A DNA stretch of 64,000 bases from positions 2,232,001-2,296,000 of the forward strand of contig NZ_CP154845.1 of the NCBI RefSeq assembly GCF_047302285.1, written 5' to 3'. This DNA is from Robertmurraya sp047302285 (GTDB lineage: Bacteria > Bacillota > Bacilli > Bacillales > Cytobacillaceae). Numbering within the stretch: the stretch's first letter is position 1; every line of letters starts with the position of its first letter. Positions 43,191-52,977 of this stretch are shown here, piece by piece. The position numbers and the translations under genes are program-made. The notes under the pieces were generated by a model. That model saw nothing but the letters and a program-made list of their open reading frames with translations, searched no databases and was not told the origin of the DNA.

Positions 43191-43517
43191 ATGTCAGTGA
43201 GAGAAGAATTGAATCATTTTGTTGAGAAAATAAACTCAAATCCTGACCATATCCAAGATGAGAAGGATCGCGTCTTTCAAATTAGTTTAGATGAAAGCGA
43301 TGCCTTTCAAATTGTTATTGAAGGGGGAAGAATTTCAATTGCTGATGGGGAAAGGTATGAGGCGAATGTTACGTTACGGACTTCTGAAAAGAATTTCTCA
43401 AAGCTATTGAAAGATGACTTGAATACAACGATGGCATTCATGACTGGTACCTTAAAAGTGGATGGGAATCTGGGCCTAGCGTTAAAGTTACAAGAAATCG
43501 TAAAAAAATATCAATAG
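43191..43517 (+). CDS. SCP2 sterol-binding-domain protein
   Basis: A 108-residue stand-alone SCP2-like domain (VFQISLDESDAFQIVIEGGR; ANVTLRTSEKNFSKLL; AFMTGTLKVDGNLGLALKLQ). Such domains bind lipids or fatty acyl chains in a hydrophobic tunnel. The bacterial single-domain form has no firmly known role. ATG 43191 follows AGGAG; the TTG at 43173 overlaps that region. Monocistronic. Confidence 0.9.
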   Translation: MSVREELNHFVEKINSNPDHIQDEKDRVFQISLDESDAFQIVIEGGRISIADGERYEANVTLRTSEKNFSKLLKDDLNTTMAFMTGTLKVDGNLGLALKLQEIVKKYQ

Positions 43518-43640
43518 TAGCAAAATAGATAACAGACACTCTAAATTTTTCAGTTTATGAGTGTTTTTTGATTTTATTGAAAGATTCTCGATAAATTAGG
43601 ACTTGAGTTGGTGAAATCTGTGATAATATGTAGATATAGC

Positions 43641-43715
43641 AGTTAGATAGTAAACTGCTAGCAACAAGATAGCAAAGTGATAGTAAAAAGATAGCGTCTG
43701 CTAGCAGATTGATAG
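43641..43715 (+). promoter_or_regulatory. phased GATAG repeats upstream of an RHH-like gene
   Basis: GATAG occurs at 43646, 43668, 43679, 43690 and 43711, spacings 22, 11, 11 and 21, so all lie on about the same DNA face. Two CTGCTAGCA palindromes are interleaved. This looks like an iterated operator for the small DNA-binding protein encoded 11 bases beyond. Confidence 0.6.
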
Positions 43716-43725
43716 GAGGATTTAA

Positions 43726-43926
43726 ATGGCTAATAATACAAGAAGTCAATTGAATGTCAGAGTCTCACATGAAACATTAAAGAAGTTAGATGAAATTGTT
43801 GAATTTTATCAGGAAAATACAAAACTAGGAAAAGTGTATAAAGGTGATGTGCTAGCTGATATTATTGATAAATCATATGAGGTAATGACAAAACAAAAAT
43901 TAAATAAGAGACCTCATTTATCATAA
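43726..43926 (+). CDS. ribbon-helix-helix-like small DNA-binding protein (66 aa)
   Basis: A 66-residue protein with an N-terminal pattern of one strand and two helices (SQLNVRVSHETLKKLDEIVE then GDVLADIIDKSYEVM), characteristic of MetJ/Arc/ParG-type ribbon-helix-helix dimers. A strong GGAGG site precedes the ATG, directly after an array of helically phased GATAG repeats. Autoregulation through those repeats is inferred. The next gene, racA, is convergent; no toxin gene adjoins it. Confidence 0.7.
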   Translation: MANNTRSQLNVRVSHETLKKLDEIVEFYQENTKLGKVYKGDVLADIIDKSYEVMTKQKLNKRPHLS

Positions 43927-43988
43927 GTAGAAAAGTGTTCGATTTTTATCTCTAGTGGATTTTATGAGGCCTAGAAACACAGACGGAC

Positions 43989-44489
43989 CTAAAAGCCAAA
44001 AATGGTGTGAAATACAGTCTTCTTTTTTTGTTTTTTGCTTAACTCTCGATGGGGTTCTGTTTGAACGTTAACGTGGCTAGGTTGTTGGTGGAGTAAAGTG
44101 TGAAGTTCATCGATTTGTTTGGTTAGTTTTTCAATCTCTCCTTTCAATTCTTCAATTTCACTTCGATGCTGTAGTAATTGATAGGTGACGACAGAGTCTG
44201 CTTTGTTTTCTATGCTTCTTTCTAGCTTATTCACTTTGTCTGAAAGGCTGTAATGCTCTTTCTGAAGTTTTACGGAACCTCTACGAGTCTGTTTCTTTAC
44301 TTGGATTTGTTGAATAGGAACCCCGTTTTGAATCTGTTCTTTAAATTCGTTCAATGTCTCTAAATCAGCTTCGGTATATTGATAATGCCCAAATTCATTC
44401 CGCTCCATTTCCAGTCCTAAATGCTTCACCCATCTTTGCACAGTACTGGATGAAACCCCTAATAATTTTGAAACAGCACCTGTATTCAA
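43989..44489 (-). CDS. racA: chromosome-anchoring protein RacA
   Basis: The N-terminal MerR-like helix-turn-helix (NTGAVSKLLGVSSSTVQRWV; NEFGHYQYTEADLETL) and a coiled coil (about residues 70-140) match RacA. In B. subtilis, RacA binds origin-proximal sites and tethers them to DivIVA at the cell pole during sporulation. It has 166 residues against about 184 in B. subtilis. The start is TTG, eight bases after AAGGAGGTG. The C-terminal tail is basic (KKQKKKTVFHTIFGF). Confidence 0.85.
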   Translation of the reverse strand: MNTGAVSKLLGVSSSTVQRWVKHLGLEMERNEFGHYQYTEADLETLNEFKEQIQNGVPIQQIQVKKQTRRGSVKLQKEHYSLSDKVNKLERSIENKADSVVTYQLLQHRSEIEELKGEIEKLTKQIDELHTLLHQQPSHVNVQTEPHRELSKKQKKKTVFHTIFGF

Positions 44490-44726
44490 CTTGTTTTCAC
44501 CTCCTTTTGATTATCAATTCTCTCTTTTACTGAATTTTCCTTTGCAGCTGACAAAACAAGTATGTATTCGCCAAAGAAAGTGGTTATACTACTTTTTTAG
44601 CAGTGGAAAATAGCAAAAATTCGCCTTGATTTTCATTAAATTGCTTACAAATATTGAAACAAAAGAGGGAATTGAACATTGAAAAACGAACTATTTATTT
44701 GAAGCATTTTTAAGTAGGAGGTAGTT

Positions 44727-47714
44727 ATGAAATCAGTCGTAAAATCCCTATACCAAGGTTGTGCGAATTATCCTCTTAACGAGAAGATTATGGTGGTTGA
44801 TACATATCAAGTGGGGGAACAAATTTTAGAAGTTTATATTTCTGAAGGTTTTCCAGCAATAAACTTAAAAATTAGAACCGTGTATGATTTAGCACAAGAA
44901 ATCGTTGAAATGAATACCCTTACTGATTGGAACATGATTGAGCCGGTTGTGGCAGAGCAAATTTTGTACACTTTATTAAAAGAGTTAAAAGATGAGAATA
45001 GACTAAATTATTTTTCTAAAATCGAGATTACACCTTCCTTCACTAAGTCGATCTACTCGACAATAATGACGCTTCGATTTTCTGGTTATTCCAATGAAAA
45101 TTTCCCCTTTGATTCCTTTATTAGCAAAGATAAGGCTACAGATCTACATGCGATTCTTGCTAAGTATGAATCCTATCTAGTTGGAACGGATCGGAAGGAC
45201 AAAGTAAACATTTTTCAAATGGCCTTAAATTATGTGAAACAAAGGGATGATATCGTCTTTTTTCTTCAATCAAACTTGTCTTTAACACTTCTAGAAGAGG
45301 AATTCCTTCGTCGTATTCTTTCAGAAAACACGTCTAAGCTTTCGGTGGATCTTGTTCGTGGACTCAATCTGCCTGAAAAATCAAACCTACAATCAACTAG
45401 TTGGGGGGAAAGCACTTCTCTTAGTTACTTATACGATCTAGAGAATGCAAAGGGTGTTCCCAACCTTAATTGCTTTACAGCGAAGACAGAAGAATTAGAA
45501 TTGAAAGAAGTATTGAGAAGAATCAAAGCGTCAAGTGCAAATTTAGATGAAACCGTCATCTATTACACCAATAGAGATGCCTATGTTACGCTTCTTTCTC
45601 ATTTATCCCAAACGCAACAAATTCCGATCACCTTTGGAGAAGGATTGCCTATACATATTAGTCGACCTGGACGATTAATGAGTGGACTCGTAACGTGGAT
45701 TAGAACAAACTATAGCGTTCAATCTCTAGTTGAAATCTTGCAAGAAGGTCTACTGGACTTTGAAGAGAATGCCCCTAAAAAAACAAAAATCATTCGCTAT
45801 TTAAGAGATTTAAATATTGGTTGGGGGAAAGAACGATACATGTTGATACTTGAGGATGAAATAAACCGACTCAAGTATCAGAGAATATCTGAAGAAGAAC
45901 AGAATGAATATTTGAAAGTTAGACTTAATGAGCTAACGTGGTTATTGAAGTGGATTCAAACGATATTTAAACATTTGCCTGATTTTGGCGAGCGGATGAA
46001 TTATGAAAATTGTCTTCGTGGCCTAGCTTTTATGCTTAAATCTTACTGTACAATCAAAGGGCAATTACATGATGACGCTGGAAAAACAGCCTTGTTAGAA
46101 GTTTTTGAACAAGTTGTACCATTTACGAATGATAACCTCTCCATATATGAAGTATTTGAGCGAGTTAATGATTTACTTCAATCCGTACGTATTCAACAAT
46201 CAAAACCAAAGCCCAACCATCTTCATGCTTCTTTATACCGAAATGGGGTTTATGGGAATCGAGAAAATATCTATATTGTTGGACTAAATAATCGCCATTT
46301 TCCAGGTGGAGCAAAAGAGGATCCCCTTTTATTGGATGAAGAACGTCTTCGTATCGGGAGGAATATTCCGATCTTAAGGAATTCTGGACAAGAGAATCTT
46401 TATGTAATGCTTCAGCTTTTGGCTCATGCAAAAGGTGAAGTAACGGTCAGCTATTGTCATTTTGATGTGAATGATAATCGCTCGGTAAGTCCTGCTCATC
46501 TTTTCCTCCAATGCTATCGATATTCAACGGGGAACATAGAGGCTGACTTTAAGGAGTTGAAGACATTTAGTGCTTCTTTAATAAGCGAAGATATCATGGA
46601 AAAAAAGGATTACTGGTTTCAAAAGCTTGTGCTTGACGATCCGAAAGATGTTGATCTATCACTTTTGGAACATTATGAGAATTTATTGAATGGCCTTGAA
46701 GCTGAAAAGTCACGTCTTGAGCCTCAGTTCACAGAATATGACGGATTGATTCAAATTGATGAGGATGTGTATGATCCGAGACTTAATAAAAAGAATCAAG
46801 TATCTGCGGCTAAGCTTGAATTGCTTGCGAAGTGTTCTTATGCCTACTATCTCCACGATGTACTAGGAATCCGTCCGGTTGAGGAATTTGCCTTTCATCC
46901 GTATAAATGGTTAGATCCAGCAACGCGTGGGAGCCTTCTTCATAGTATTTTTGAAGGGTTTTATAAGGCAATTCCAGGTGAAACTCCATCGGTTCAAAAG
47001 CACGAGCAGTTATTACAAGAATTAGCCAATATACTCATTCAAAGGCAAAGAGAGATCATTCCACCGCCAAATGAACGAATTTTTAATAAAGAGGTAAAGG
47101 ATATACTAGACTGCTGCAACATCTTTTTAAAAGAAGAAGAAGCCCACTGTCAGTTTTATAACCCTTTACATTTTGAATACAGTTTTGGTTTAGATGGACA
47201 AGAACCTGCAGTATTGACCCTGCCTTCAGGGGCTACCATTCATGTTGCTGGAAAAATTGACAGAGTGGATCAATCAGCGGACGGGTATTATCACATTATC
47301 GATTACAAAACAGGAAGTACATATGACTACAAAAACAACCAAATATTTAAAGGTGGACGGCAGCTGCAGCATATGCTTTATGCCTTAGCAATTGAACAAC
47401 ATCTAGACCTTGAAGAAGGAAAAGTACAAGAGAGTGCTTATTATTTTCCTACAGTAAAAGGAATGGCAGCACGAGTTGTTCGCAAACAGGATCAGGTAGT
47501 GCGGGAAAATGGGCTCGATATATTGGAACGATTAATAGATTTATTAAGGACTGGAACTTTTGCGATGACGAATGATGTAAATGACTGTAAGTTTTGTGAT
47601 TTCCAATCTGTTTGTCGACGTCAGTTCTATGATTCAGATGTACTCGAAATGAAACAAACTGATAACAGCAAGGAATCTTTGAAACGTTATTTGGGGGTGA
47701 AAGCCTATGAGTAA
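44727..47714 (+). CDS. AddB-like PD-(D/E)XK nuclease subunit with Fe-S staple
   Basis: A 995-residue protein with the layout of AddB. A degenerate helicase-like N-terminal half shows no Walker A; the start reads SVVKSLYQGCANYPLNEKIM instead of a GxxGxGKT loop. The C-terminal RecB-family nuclease has GKIDRVDQ and IIDYKTGS. A four-cysteine cluster is formed by Cys about 703 (AKCSYAYYL) and Cys about 953, 956 and 962 (CKFCDFQSVC). AddB of B. subtilis is longer (about 1,160) and retains an N-terminal P-loop, so this is a diverged paralogue or a separate system. It overlaps the helicase gene by eight bases. Confidence 0.82.
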   Translation: MKSVVKSLYQGCANYPLNEKIMVVDTYQVGEQILEVYISEGFPAINLKIRTVYDLAQEIVEMNTLTDWNMIEPVVAEQILYTLLKELKDENRLNYFSKIEITPSFTKSIYSTIMTLRFSGYSNENFPFDSFISKDKATDLHAILAKYESYLVGTDRKDKVNIFQMALNYVKQRDDIVFFLQSNLSLTLLEEEFLRRILSENTSKLSVDLVRGLNLPEKSNLQSTSWGESTSLSYLYDLENAKGVPNLNCFTAKTEELELKEVLRRIKASSANLDETVIYYTNRDAYVTLLSHLSQTQQIPITFGEGLPIHISRPGRLMSGLVTWIRTNYSVQSLVEILQEGLLDFEENAPKKTKIIRYLRDLNIGWGKERYMLILEDEINRLKYQRISEEEQNEYLKVRLNELTWLLKWIQTIFKHLPDFGERMNYENCLRGLAFMLKSYCTIKGQLHDDAGKTALLEVFEQVVPFTNDNLSIYEVFERVNDLLQSVRIQQSKPKPNHLHASLYRNGVYGNRENIYIVGLNNRHFPGGAKEDPLLLDEERLRIGRNIPILRNSGQENLYVMLQLLAHAKGEVTVSYCHFDVNDNRSVSPAHLFLQCYRYSTGNIEADFKELKTFSASLISEDIMEKKDYWFQKLVLDDPKDVDLSLLEHYENLLNGLEAEKSRLEPQFTEYDGLIQIDEDVYDPRLNKKNQVSAAKLELLAKCSYAYYLHDVLGIRPVEEFAFHPYKWLDPATRGSLLHSIFEGFYKAIPGETPSVQKHEQLLQELANILIQRQREIIPPPNERIFNKEVKDILDCCNIFLKEEEAHCQFYNPLHFEYSFGLDGQEPAVLTLPSGATIHVAGKIDRVDQSADGYYHIIDYKTGSTYDYKNNQIFKGGRQLQHMLYALAIEQHLDLEEGKVQESAYYFPTVKGMAARVVRKQDQVVRENGLDILERLIDLLRTGTFAMTNDVNDCKFCDFQSVCRRQFYDSDVLEMKQTDNSKESLKRYLGVKAYE

Positions 47715-50700
47715 AATAATTGTCGATCAATCTTCCCGTGATAAAATCAAGAATCAATTTCATACTAATTTTCTTGTTGAAGCTGGTGCAGGCTCTGGAA
47801 AAACAACAAGTTTAGTGGAGCGGATGGTCAATCTTATTTATACCGGTACAAGTAAAATTGAACAAATGGTCGCAATTACTTTCACAAGAAAGGCTGCTGA
47901 TGAATTGAAGGTTCGTTTTCAGTCTGAATTAGAAAAGAGCTGGAGACAGGAAGAGAATGAAGACAAGAGAGTTCTTTTGTCAGAAGCCTTACAAAATATC
48001 GAGCGTTGTTTTTTAGGGACTGTTCATTCTTTTTGCGCCCAACTTCTTCGTGAAAGACCGATAGAGGCCAACATCGATCTTTCATTTAAAGAATTAGAAG
48101 AGACTGAAGACCTAGAACTTCTAGATGAAGCGTGGAGAGTGTATTTAGCTGAAATTGAAGAGAATAACCCTGAACAAATGGATGCTATTGATAAATTAGG
48201 GATTGCGGTGGATGAACTTTTTCAATGTTTAAGAGATATGAAGGACTACCCTGATGTCAATTGGATAACGGCATCGGATCTCGCAAAACCGGACTTGAAA
48301 ACACCATTTGAAACGTTTATGAGGCTTGTTAAGGAGGCGAAAAAAGCGATCCCTGAAAGAGAACCTGAAAAAGGATATGATTCGCTACAGAAAGCCCTTT
48401 TACAGGCAGTTCAAAAAGAGCGGTTTATCGATGTAGAGAAGGAAAAGGACCTGTTAGCAGTTCTTGCCCTATTTGATAAGAAGCTGAAGGCAACGCAAAA
48501 CCGGTGGGATTCTAAAGAAGATGCTAAGTTTTATGAGGAGAAAATATCCGCTACCTTCGATGACCTGATAAAGCCGCAAATCCAAGCATGGAAGGAATAT
48601 AGCCACCCCATTATTACAAGTTTTTTACAAGGGGCTATAAATGAATATACAAAGATTAAGAATGAAAGATCTCTTCTTAATTTTCAGGATCTACTAATTA
48701 GAGCAACTGCGTTACTTCAAGCGAATAGTGATGTTCGAAGTTATTTTCAAGAAAAATATCGTTTTTTGCTTGTAGATGAGTTTCAAGACACGGATCCCGT
48801 TCAAGCTGAGTTAATGTTTTATTTAACAGGCGAGGATATCCATGAGAAGGTATGGAGTAAATGCAAGCCGAGGGCTGGAACACTATTTGTGGTAGGAGAT
48901 CCGAAACAAGCAATATATCGCTTTAGACGGGCAGATATTGATACTTATAATCGTGTCAAAGAGTTAATCGTCGCTCACGGTGGAGAAGTATTGCAGTTAA
49001 CGATGAATTTCCGAACCCTTGATTGTATTACCAATCAGTTAAATCTAGTGTTTCAAACCTACCTACCAGAACAGGAAACGCCTTTTCAAGCTGCATTTCG
49101 TCCTTTGAATTCTTATCATCAAGATGATGGAAAAAGGTGGACTGGAATTAAGAAGTTGGTCGTTGCTTCAGAATACTCGAAGAAAGATGAAATCATTGCT
49201 GCAGATGCTCATAATATAGCCTATTGCATTCAAGAGCAACTCAAACAAGGCTATAAAGCGAAGGATTTTATGGTATTGACAAGATATAATGACGGGATTG
49301 AGAAATATGCTGAAGCAATTGAAGCGTTACATATTCCAGTCAGTATTAGTGGCGAAGTGATCATTGGCGAAACAAAGGAGTTTCAAGAATTAAGAACATT
49401 ATTAAAGGCTTTTGTCGATCCATCTGATTCATTAAATTTAGTAGCAGTACTAAGAGGGGTATTTTTTGGTTTTAGTGACAATGACTTGTACCAGTGGAAA
49501 AAGGGAAAAGGACAATTTTCAATGTACAGCCATATCCCAGAGGGGTTACCACTTCCTATAAAAAGTAAATTTGATAAGACGTTTCGTAAGCTCCGTATGT
49601 ATCAAAACTGGGTTAGAAGTTTTTCCCCAACGGTGGCAATCGAAAAAATGATCGAGGATGTCGGATTCTATCCGCTATTAATAAAAAATAATCGCAGTAA
49701 GCGGACATATAAAAGCTTAATCCAAATAATTTCTTCTTTACGCAAGTACGAATCAGCTGGTCAAACAACCTTTAAAGAAATTTTTGAGCAATTAAGTCGT
49801 TTTGTGCTTGAAAAAACCGTTGTTTTAAATATAGAAGAAGAAGCAGATGCTGTCCGTGTCATGAATGTTCATAAAGCAAAAGGACTTGAAGCACCAGTTG
49901 TGTTCCTTGCCCATCCTGCAAAAGCTGTAAAGCCAGAAGCATTTGTAAAGAAACATATTAAAAGAGAAGGTTATTATTCTGAAGGATATATCACTTTTTC
50001 CATTCGAAAAGGTTTTCAAGACCATGAAGTTGCTTTACCGATAGGATGGAAAGAACTGAAGGAAAAAGAGATTCTCTATTTAACAGAGGAAGAAGTACGT
50101 ATTATTTATGTAGCTGCAACAAGAGCGGAGCAAACCCTTATTCTTAGTTCTAGTGCAAAGAATAATAGTAAAAATCCTTGGAATATGTTGTTGGGGTTGG
50201 ATACTATCGAAGAAATTGAAACAGGCGAGATGGAAGAATTGAAGAATAATGCTACAGAAGTCGTTAATCTCGATGAGTATTTGGAGAAAACGAGCTCAAT
50301 TTCAGCATGGTTGGAAGAAGGGAAGAAGAAAACGTATGATTATTGGAGTCCAACAAAGGAAAAGGATTATGCGACTGTTTCTACAATTGAAAGAGTAGAA
50401 GGTGGAGGTTTAGAATGGGGAACCATCGTGCACGAAGTGTTAGAAAAGAGTGTGAAGGGCTACGATGTGACACGTTTTATTCAATCCATTCTCCATAAAT
50501 ATCAATTGCCATTAAATAAAGAGGATGAACTGATTGAGATTGTTCGTAAATTCCAAAACTCTAGCATTTGGCAAGATTTAATGACAGCTGATGAAGTTCA
50601 TGCTGAAATCCCATTCGCTGGATTGGTATTGAAAGATGAGCCGTTGTATCAATGGTTTGAAAATGCTGAAGCAGAAAAGATGATCATGAAAGGCGTGATC

Positions 50701-50889
50701 GACTTAGTATATAAAACAAAAGCTGGCTGGGTGATTGTCGATTATAAAACAGACAGACCAACACATTACGAAGATTTTCAAAAGCTAAGTGATTTCTATA
50801 GCAGCCAAATACAATTCTATCAAACGGTCTGGGAAAAGTTTACGAACGAAAAAATCGTCGAATCTAAACTGTATTTTGTTTATCAATAA
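47707..50889 (+). CDS. AddA-like UvrD/Rep helicase-nuclease
   Basis: A 1,060-residue superfamily 1A helicase with a C-terminal nuclease. Motif I is EAGAGSGKTT (25-34), motif Ia ITFTRKAADEL, motif II LLVDEFQDTDPVQAEL, motif III GDPKQAIYRFRRADI, motif V VMNVHKAKGLEAPVVFL and motif VI IYVAATRAEQTL. The PD-(D/E)XK domain ends with GVIDLVYKTKAGW and VIVDYKTD. It is shorter than the usual AddA (about 1,230). With the preceding gene it should form a heterodimeric double-strand-break resection or DNA-degradation machine. Confidence 0.88.
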   Translation: MSKIIVDQSSRDKIKNQFHTNFLVEAGAGSGKTTSLVERMVNLIYTGTSKIEQMVAITFTRKAADELKVRFQSELEKSWRQEENEDKRVLLSEALQNIERCFLGTVHSFCAQLLRERPIEANIDLSFKELEETEDLELLDEAWRVYLAEIEENNPEQMDAIDKLGIAVDELFQCLRDMKDYPDVNWITASDLAKPDLKTPFETFMRLVKEAKKAIPEREPEKGYDSLQKALLQAVQKERFIDVEKEKDLLAVLALFDKKLKATQNRWDSKEDAKFYEEKISATFDDLIKPQIQAWKEYSHPIITSFLQGAINEYTKIKNERSLLNFQDLLIRATALLQANSDVRSYFQEKYRFLLVDEFQDTDPVQAELMFYLTGEDIHEKVWSKCKPRAGTLFVVGDPKQAIYRFRRADIDTYNRVKELIVAHGGEVLQLTMNFRTLDCITNQLNLVFQTYLPEQETPFQAAFRPLNSYHQDDGKRWTGIKKLVVASEYSKKDEIIAADAHNIAYCIQEQLKQGYKAKDFMVLTRYNDGIEKYAEAIEALHIPVSISGEVIIGETKEFQELRTLLKAFVDPSDSLNLVAVLRGVFFGFSDNDLYQWKKGKGQFSMYSHIPEGLPLPIKSKFDKTFRKLRMYQNWVRSFSPTVAIEKMIEDVGFYPLLIKNNRSKRTYKSLIQIISSLRKYESAGQTTFKEIFEQLSRFVLEKTVVLNIEEEADAVRVMNVHKAKGLEAPVVFLAHPAKAVKPEAFVKKHIKREGYYSEGYITFSIRKGFQDHEVALPIGWKELKEKEILYLTEEEVRIIYVAATRAEQTLILSSSAKNNSKNPWNMLLGLDTIEEIETGEMEELKNNATEVVNLDEYLEKTSSISAWLEEGKKKTYDYWSPTKEKDYATVSTIERVEGGGLEWGTIVHEVLEKSVKGYDVTRFIQSILHKYQLPLNKEDELIEIVRKFQNSSIWQDLMTADEVHAEIPFAGLVLKDEPLYQWFENAEAEKMIMKGVIDLVYKTKAGWVIVDYKTDRPTHYEDFQKLSDFYSSQIQFYQTVWEKFTNEKIVESKLYFVYQ

Positions 50890-50893
50890 AGAG

Positions 50894-50914
50894 GAGGAGC
50901 TTTAACTGCTCCTC
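50894..50914. terminator. hairpin between convergent genes
   Basis: GAGGAGC (50894-50900) pairs with GCTCCTC (50908-50914), between the AddA-like gene and the chemoreceptor gene. Confidence 0.6.
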
Positions 50915-50923
50915 TCATGTTGC

Positions 50924-52291
50924 TTAACTTATAGCAATATCAGCACCAAGCACACCTACTAAACTTTCATCCTTATAAATGGGGAAAGAAAGGGTGATAC
51001 AAGACTTCTTTGTTAGTGCAGAAATATAAACCTCAGAAACATATGGTTGACCTGATAGTGCTTGAGTAAACCACGGACGTGCCTTTGCGTTGACGAGACC
51101 AGCTGGCGGATTTGAATAGACAAAGGTTCCGTCTAGGTTATTGCTCCAAAGCGCTTCTAGATCTTGAAATTTATGAAGCGTTTCATCAAAGATTGATTGA
51201 TGGCTATCTGCATTCATTGATTGAATTTCATCGCTTTTTAGGATCTGGTCTAGATTATTTCTCGTTTTTTCGATGACGGAAATATCGACAATTTTTGTTG
51301 AGTTTTCATTATGATGGACAAGGCTTTCCAGTTCAGTGGATGTACTCATTAACGAATCACTAATCGTTAACATTTGTTTGACGTTTTCATGTTGGGCATC
51401 CATATCATGATTGACTCGCAAAACACCATCCTTTGTTTCGACCGAAAGTTCGGTAATGCGTTCAAGCAATTGAACAATCTCTTGAATATTCTCAGACTGT
51501 TCGCCAACTGCTGTAGTTGAGTCTGATACCATCTTTGTTATTTGTGTTAAATTTCCTTTGAAAGATTCCATATAGTTTAAGATATTTCGTAACTCTAATG
51601 TACCTACCTTGACTTCTTCGGTCTCGTTTTCAACCATTTGTGTTGAAATCTTAATTTCTTCCTGTATTAGATTTAAGTTTTCTCTCGTTTCTTCTACAGC
51701 TAGTGAAGTTTGATTCGCTAGTTCGCCAACTTCGTTTGCCACGACAGAAAAACCTCTTCCATGTTCTCCGGCTCTTGCAGCTTCAATGGTAGCATTCAAT
51801 GCTAGTATTTTTGTCTTTTGTGAAATCGACCCGATTGTATGTACAATTTCGTGGATTTTCTCAGAAAATTTCACAAGGTGATTCATTTGTTGTAGTAGCG
51901 TGTTATGACTTTGACTTAATTCCTCGAATTTTTTTTGTAAAGCATGAAATGAGTTCCAAGAAATATTTAAATCGTCCTGTGAGGCGCTTGCTTTAGAAAA
52001 TATCTCTTCGGAGGAAGCAGATATATTTAATGCTGAAGACTCAATGGTTTGCATTTTCTCTGCTACTTGCATCGTATAACTAACTGTTTTTTCACTGTGA
52101 GCTAGTAATTGACTAGTACTATCTTTACTCGAATCAGAAGTTTGCTCTAGTTCCTTTGTGGCGATTTTTACTTGTTCGACTACTCCATTTAATTGGTCAA
52201 CAGCTACTTGGATTTGCCCATCAATATGGAGATCTAGCTCGTTAACTTGCTCCATTTCATTCTCTTTTACATTCTTTTTAAAAAAGAGCAT
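50924..52291 (-). CDS. soluble methyl-accepting chemotaxis-type protein with C-terminal PDC/Cache-like domain
   Basis: A 455-residue chemoreceptor with no membrane segment. The signalling domain occupies about residues 60-330 with the hairpin tip KTKILALNATIEAARAGEHG, then GRGFSVVANEVGELANQ. The C-terminal 110 residues look like a PDC/Cache sensor (ARPWFTQALSGQPYVSEVYI; CITLSFPIYKDESLVGVLGA). Cache domains usually lie outside the membrane at the N-terminus, so a cytoplasmic, C-terminal Cache-like unit is unusual. Ligand unknown. The ATG lies on a short leader after GGAGGGG. Confidence 0.85.
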   Translation of the reverse strand: MLFFKKNVKENEMEQVNELDLHIDGQIQVAVDQLNGVVEQVKIATKELEQTSDSSKDSTSQLLAHSEKTVSYTMQVAEKMQTIESSALNISASSEEIFSKASASQDDLNISWNSFHALQKKFEELSQSHNTLLQQMNHLVKFSEKIHEIVHTIGSISQKTKILALNATIEAARAGEHGRGFSVVANEVGELANQTSLAVEETRENLNLIQEEIKISTQMVENETEEVKVGTLELRNILNYMESFKGNLTQITKMVSDSTTAVGEQSENIQEIVQLLERITELSVETKDGVLRVNHDMDAQHENVKQMLTISDSLMSTSTELESLVHHNENSTKIVDISVIEKTRNNLDQILKSDEIQSMNADSHQSIFDETLHKFQDLEALWSNNLDGTFVYSNPPAGLVNAKARPWFTQALSGQPYVSEVYISALTKKSCITLSFPIYKDESLVGVLGADIAIS

Positions 52292-52406
52292 TAAGACCCC
52301 TCCTTCATGTTACTTTTCCTAACATAAGTATAATACAAAAAGTTACATAAAGGATGAGAATCTTTCTAATATTTCGTTACTATTTGATAAACTTCGACTT
52401 TTATCC

Positions 52407-52928
52407 CTATTTCGTATAACGATTGGCATAACTTGATGCGACAAAAGAGTTTGGCTTGATTTTCGGTTCTAGCCCAAGTGATTCTATTCTTGCCACCATT
52501 TCTTCTACGTAAATGCGTGTTTTATTACGCTTGCCCGCACCGATATCAATGTGACCTTCCATTGAGAACGTAGCCCCTTGGTAGATAAAGGGGAGAATAA
52601 TATCGATCATGTTATTCTTCCTGTCTTCAGTAAACAAGGCTACTACTTCCTCTGTTAAAGATGTTTCCTTTGAGATTCTTTCATGTAAATGTTCCATTCT
52701 TCTGCGAATATATACTCTTCGGATACATGCCCACGCACCTTTCCCCTCATTTTGAATGACGATTCCTGTAATAAAAAGGGTATAATCATGATGTACCTGT
52801 GAATCAGTGCCAATCATTAAACGGTAATTACCACGAGGATTCAATTTCATAAACTTTAAAATTCGTTCGAAGACTTGTTCAAAGGACATTTCTTTTTCTT
52901 GAAGGTTTTGAAACAGTAAGTGATTCAA
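52407..52928 (-). CDS. ykuK: YkuK family RNase H-like protein
   Basis: A conserved protein (DUF458) with an RNase H-like fold: YRLMIGTDSQVHHDYTLFIT near the N-terminus has the conserved acidic residue, and GHIDIGAGKRNKTRIYVEEM lies near the C-terminus. Known as YkuK in B. subtilis; catalytic activity is not established. The start is uncertain. TTG 52928 lies nine bases after AAAGGA and gives a family-like N-terminus, while ATG 52946 has no ribosome binding site. Confidence 0.88.
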   Translation of the reverse strand: MNHLLFQNLQEKEMSFEQVFERILKFMKLNPRGNYRLMIGTDSQVHHDYTLFITGIVIQNEGKGAWACIRRVYIRRRMEHLHERISKETSLTEEVVALFTEDRKNNMIDIILPFIYQGATFSMEGHIDIGAGKRNKTRIYVEEMVARIESLGLEPKIKPNSFVASSYANRYTK

Positions 52929-52977
52929 AAGTATCTGTCCTTTCATAAAGGATGTTTTCGTACGGTTGTGATTTTTC

